A stretch of DNA of 64,000 nucleotides, taken from the NCBI RefSeq assembly GCF_003688995.1, contig NZ_PENI01000010.1:62001-126000 (forward strand), given 5' to 3'. The notes below the pieces were generated by a model. It ran no database searches. It worked only from the letters and a program-made list of their open reading frames with translations, and had not been told where the DNA came from. Positions 62,396 to 64,000 of this stretch are shown here, one piece after another (the first letter of the stretch is position 1; every line of letters starts with the position of its first letter). This DNA comes from Streptomyces shenzhenensis. GTDB taxonomy: Bacteria > Actinomycetota > Actinomycetes > Streptomycetales > Streptomycetaceae. The position numbers were made by a program, and so were the translations under genes.

Positions 62396-63918
62396 GCGTG
62401 GCGACGGGACGCGTCGTCGCCGGACGCTACGAACTGTCCACGCTGATCGGGCAGGGCGGCATGGGCCAGGTCTGGGCGGGGTACGACCAGCGCCTCGACC
62501 GGCGCGTCGCGGTCAAGCTGCTGCGCCCCGACAAGGTGGCCGGACAGGACGCCGACGAACTGCGCCGCCGGTTCGTACGCGAGTGCCGGGTGACCGCCCA
62601 GGTCGACCACCCCGGCCTGGTGACCGTGCACGACGCGGGCAGCGCCGGCGAGGAGCTGTTCCTCGTCATGCAGTACGTGGACGGCGTCGACCTCTCCGGC
62701 CACCTCGCCGAGCACGACCCGTACCCGTGGCCGTGGGCGGTCGCGGTGGCCGCACAGCTGTGCGCCGTGCTGAGCGCCGTGCACGCGGTGCCGATCGTCC
62801 ACCGGGATCTGAAGCCGCGCAACGTGATGGTGAAGCAGGACGGCACGGTCACCGTCCTCGACCTCGGTGTCGCCTCCGTGATGGACACGGACACCACCCG
62901 GCTGACCCACACGGGCTCGCCGATCGGCTCGCCCGCGTACATGGCGCCCGAGCAGGCGATGGGCGGTGCGGTCGGCCCGTACACCGACCTGTACGCGCTC
63001 GGTGTGCTGCTGCACGAACTGCTCAGCGGCGACGTGCCGTTCGCGGGTTCCACGGCGCTCGGCGTGCTGCACCGGCACCTGTACGAGCCGCCGCTGCCCG
63101 TGCGCCGGATCCGCTCCGAGGTGCCGGAGTCCCTGGAGCGGCTGGTGCTGCGCCTGCTCGCCAAGGATCCGCAGCACCGTCCCGCGTCCGCGCAGGAGGT
63201 CTACGAGCACCTCGCGCCGCTGCTGCCCGGGCGCGGCACGCCGACCGGACAGCCGCTCGATCCCACCCGCCCCTTCCTGCGCCCGCACGCCCCCTGGCCG
63301 GACCGCGCGCGCACGCCCGTGCCCGGGCCCGCCCCGGTGCCCGCCGTTTCCGGCAAGCCCGAGGTCGCCGTCGCCGTCGACGAGGTCAAGCGGCTGCTCG
63401 GCGAGGGCCGCATCACCCAGGCCGTCGACATCCTCGGCGCGATCCTGCCGACCGCGGCCGAGCAGCACGGCGAGCACTCCCCGGTCGTGCGCACGTTGCG
63501 CAAGCAGTACGCGGCCACGCTGATGGACGACGGCCAGTACCGGCGCGCGCTGCCCGAACTGCGCCGCCTGGCCGACGAACGCGCCGTCGAGGCCGGCCAG
63601 TCCGATCCGCAGTCCCTGCGTTTCCGCTACGAGGTGGCCCAGTGCCTGGAGCAGCTCGGCGAACCGGCGGCGGCGCTCGCCGAGTACCGCGCGCTGCTGC
63701 CGTACTACGAGAACCAGTACGTGTCCGGCGACCCGCGGCTTGCCCACGACGTCCGCCGCCGCATCGGCCATCTGCTGCTCGCGCTCGGCGACCGGCCCGC
63801 CGCCCACGACACGCTCGCGCGGCTGCTGATCGACGTCGAGCGGCTGCACGGTCCCGGCGACCCGCTGGCCGCGGAGGTCAGGCGGAGCCTGCAGTGGCTG
63901 GGGCAGATGCGCGGCTAG
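62392..63918 (+). CDS. Hanks-type Ser/Thr protein kinase with C-terminal TPR-like region
   Basis: A 508-residue kinase. The glycine loop IGQGGMGQVWAG, the ATP-binding lysine in RVAVKLL, the catalytic VHRDLKPRNVMV and a DLG (in VLDLGVAS) instead of DFG metal loop, then SPAYMAPEQAMGG, are all present within residues 1-270. There is no transmembrane segment or PASTA domain; instead, residues about 325-505 are helical repeats of TPR type (RYEVAQCLEQLGEPAAALAEYRALL). The GTG start overlaps the upstream membrane protein gene. Signal input is likely through that partner or the repeats. Confidence 0.92.
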   Translation: MSVATGRVVAGRYELSTLIGQGGMGQVWAGYDQRLDRRVAVKLLRPDKVAGQDADELRRRFVRECRVTAQVDHPGLVTVHDAGSAGEELFLVMQYVDGVDLSGHLAEHDPYPWPWAVAVAAQLCAVLSAVHAVPIVHRDLKPRNVMVKQDGTVTVLDLGVASVMDTDTTRLTHTGSPIGSPAYMAPEQAMGGAVGPYTDLYALGVLLHELLSGDVPFAGSTALGVLHRHLYEPPLPVRRIRSEVPESLERLVLRLLAKDPQHRPASAQEVYEHLAPLLPGRGTPTGQPLDPTRPFLRPHAPWPDRARTPVPGPAPVPAVSGKPEVAVAVDEVKRLLGEGRITQAVDILGAILPTAAEQHGEHSPVVRTLRKQYAATLMDDGQYRRALPELRRLADERAVEAGQSDPQSLRFRYEVAQCLEQLGEPAAALAEYRALLPYYENQYVSGDPRLAHDVRRRIGHLLLALGDRPAAHDTLARLLIDVERLHGPGDPLAAEVRRSLQWLGQMRG

Positions 63919-64000
63919 GTTTTGCCGTCTCCGGTGGGAATCTTGTGATCTTCCAGGGGCGGAGTTTTCCGAAGGCGGGGCCGGAGCCGGATAGGTTGCG

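Overview
This window is high-GC actinobacterial chromosome, almost certainly Streptomyces. The base composition, the GTG starts and GTGA/ATGA overlaps, the SsgA-like sporulation protein, the Rpf-type wall hydrolase, the galT-galE-galK operon and the gene order (PBP pair, Pmt, RsmI, TatD, Rpf, RsmA, IspE; Ppc, Pth, L25, Prs, GlmU; ABC export, Mfd) all resemble the core region of a Streptomyces chromosome. I see no insertion sequence, prophage, CRISPR array or integrase. Most of it is conserved housekeeping DNA, with a toxin/immunity-like island and some unusual intergenic repeats.

Layout. 1-4250: end of an MMPL transporter, a YbaK-type deacylase, a beta-hydroxyacid dehydrogenase-like protein, a DUF1876 protein and a beta-lactamase-fold hydrolase. 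4340-6910: an energy-coupling-factor metal uptake operon (M-T-A order on the minus strand) with a Nur-box-like operator over its promoter, which points to nickel. 7091-16812: cell wall and development (SsgE-like protein, two penicillin-binding proteins, protein O-mannosyltransferase, RsmI, a zinc-ribbon protein, TatD, Rpf). 16885-21213: RsmA-IspE, a Uma2 protein and an ABC-F ATPase. 21482-25239: two paralogous membrane-anchored beta-propeller proteins. 25491-30995: a degenerate LuxR-type regulator, the gal operon, a GNAT and a second LuxR-type regulator. 31181-33446: a MarR gene, then a fatty-acid desaturase with its overlapping TetR gene. 33752-41376: ppc, a small membrane protein, and pth / rplY / prs / glmU, preceded by tRNA-Gln.

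41586-50219 is the most accessory-looking part. It holds a double-HTH protein with a LAGLIDADG-like segment, an orphan histidine kinase, and a cluster built from bacterial toxin and immunity folds: a SUKH-3 protein, a free-standing YwqJ-type deaminase, a WHH-nuclease/SUKH fusion, and a 902-residue protein with an Imm35-like domain, a repetitive Pro/Gly linker, a deaminase domain and a SUKH-4 domain. A DivIVA-like coiled-coil protein follows. In two of these proteins the toxin-type and immunity-type domains share one polypeptide, and no secretion or delivery module is visible. That suggests an intracellular or domesticated use of toxin parts, and it is my best candidate for an undescribed system.

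50255-63918: a DHA2 MFS exporter, a MacB-like ABC pair, a 1-kb non-coding array of degenerate copies of the mfd 5' end, mfd, another direct-repeat region, a lipoprotein HNH nuclease, and a small membrane protein translationally coupled to a Ser/Thr kinase.

Several genes here have a -10-like hexamer ending exactly 6-7 nt before the start codon, the geometry expected for leaderless mRNAs, and I used it to choose some starts.
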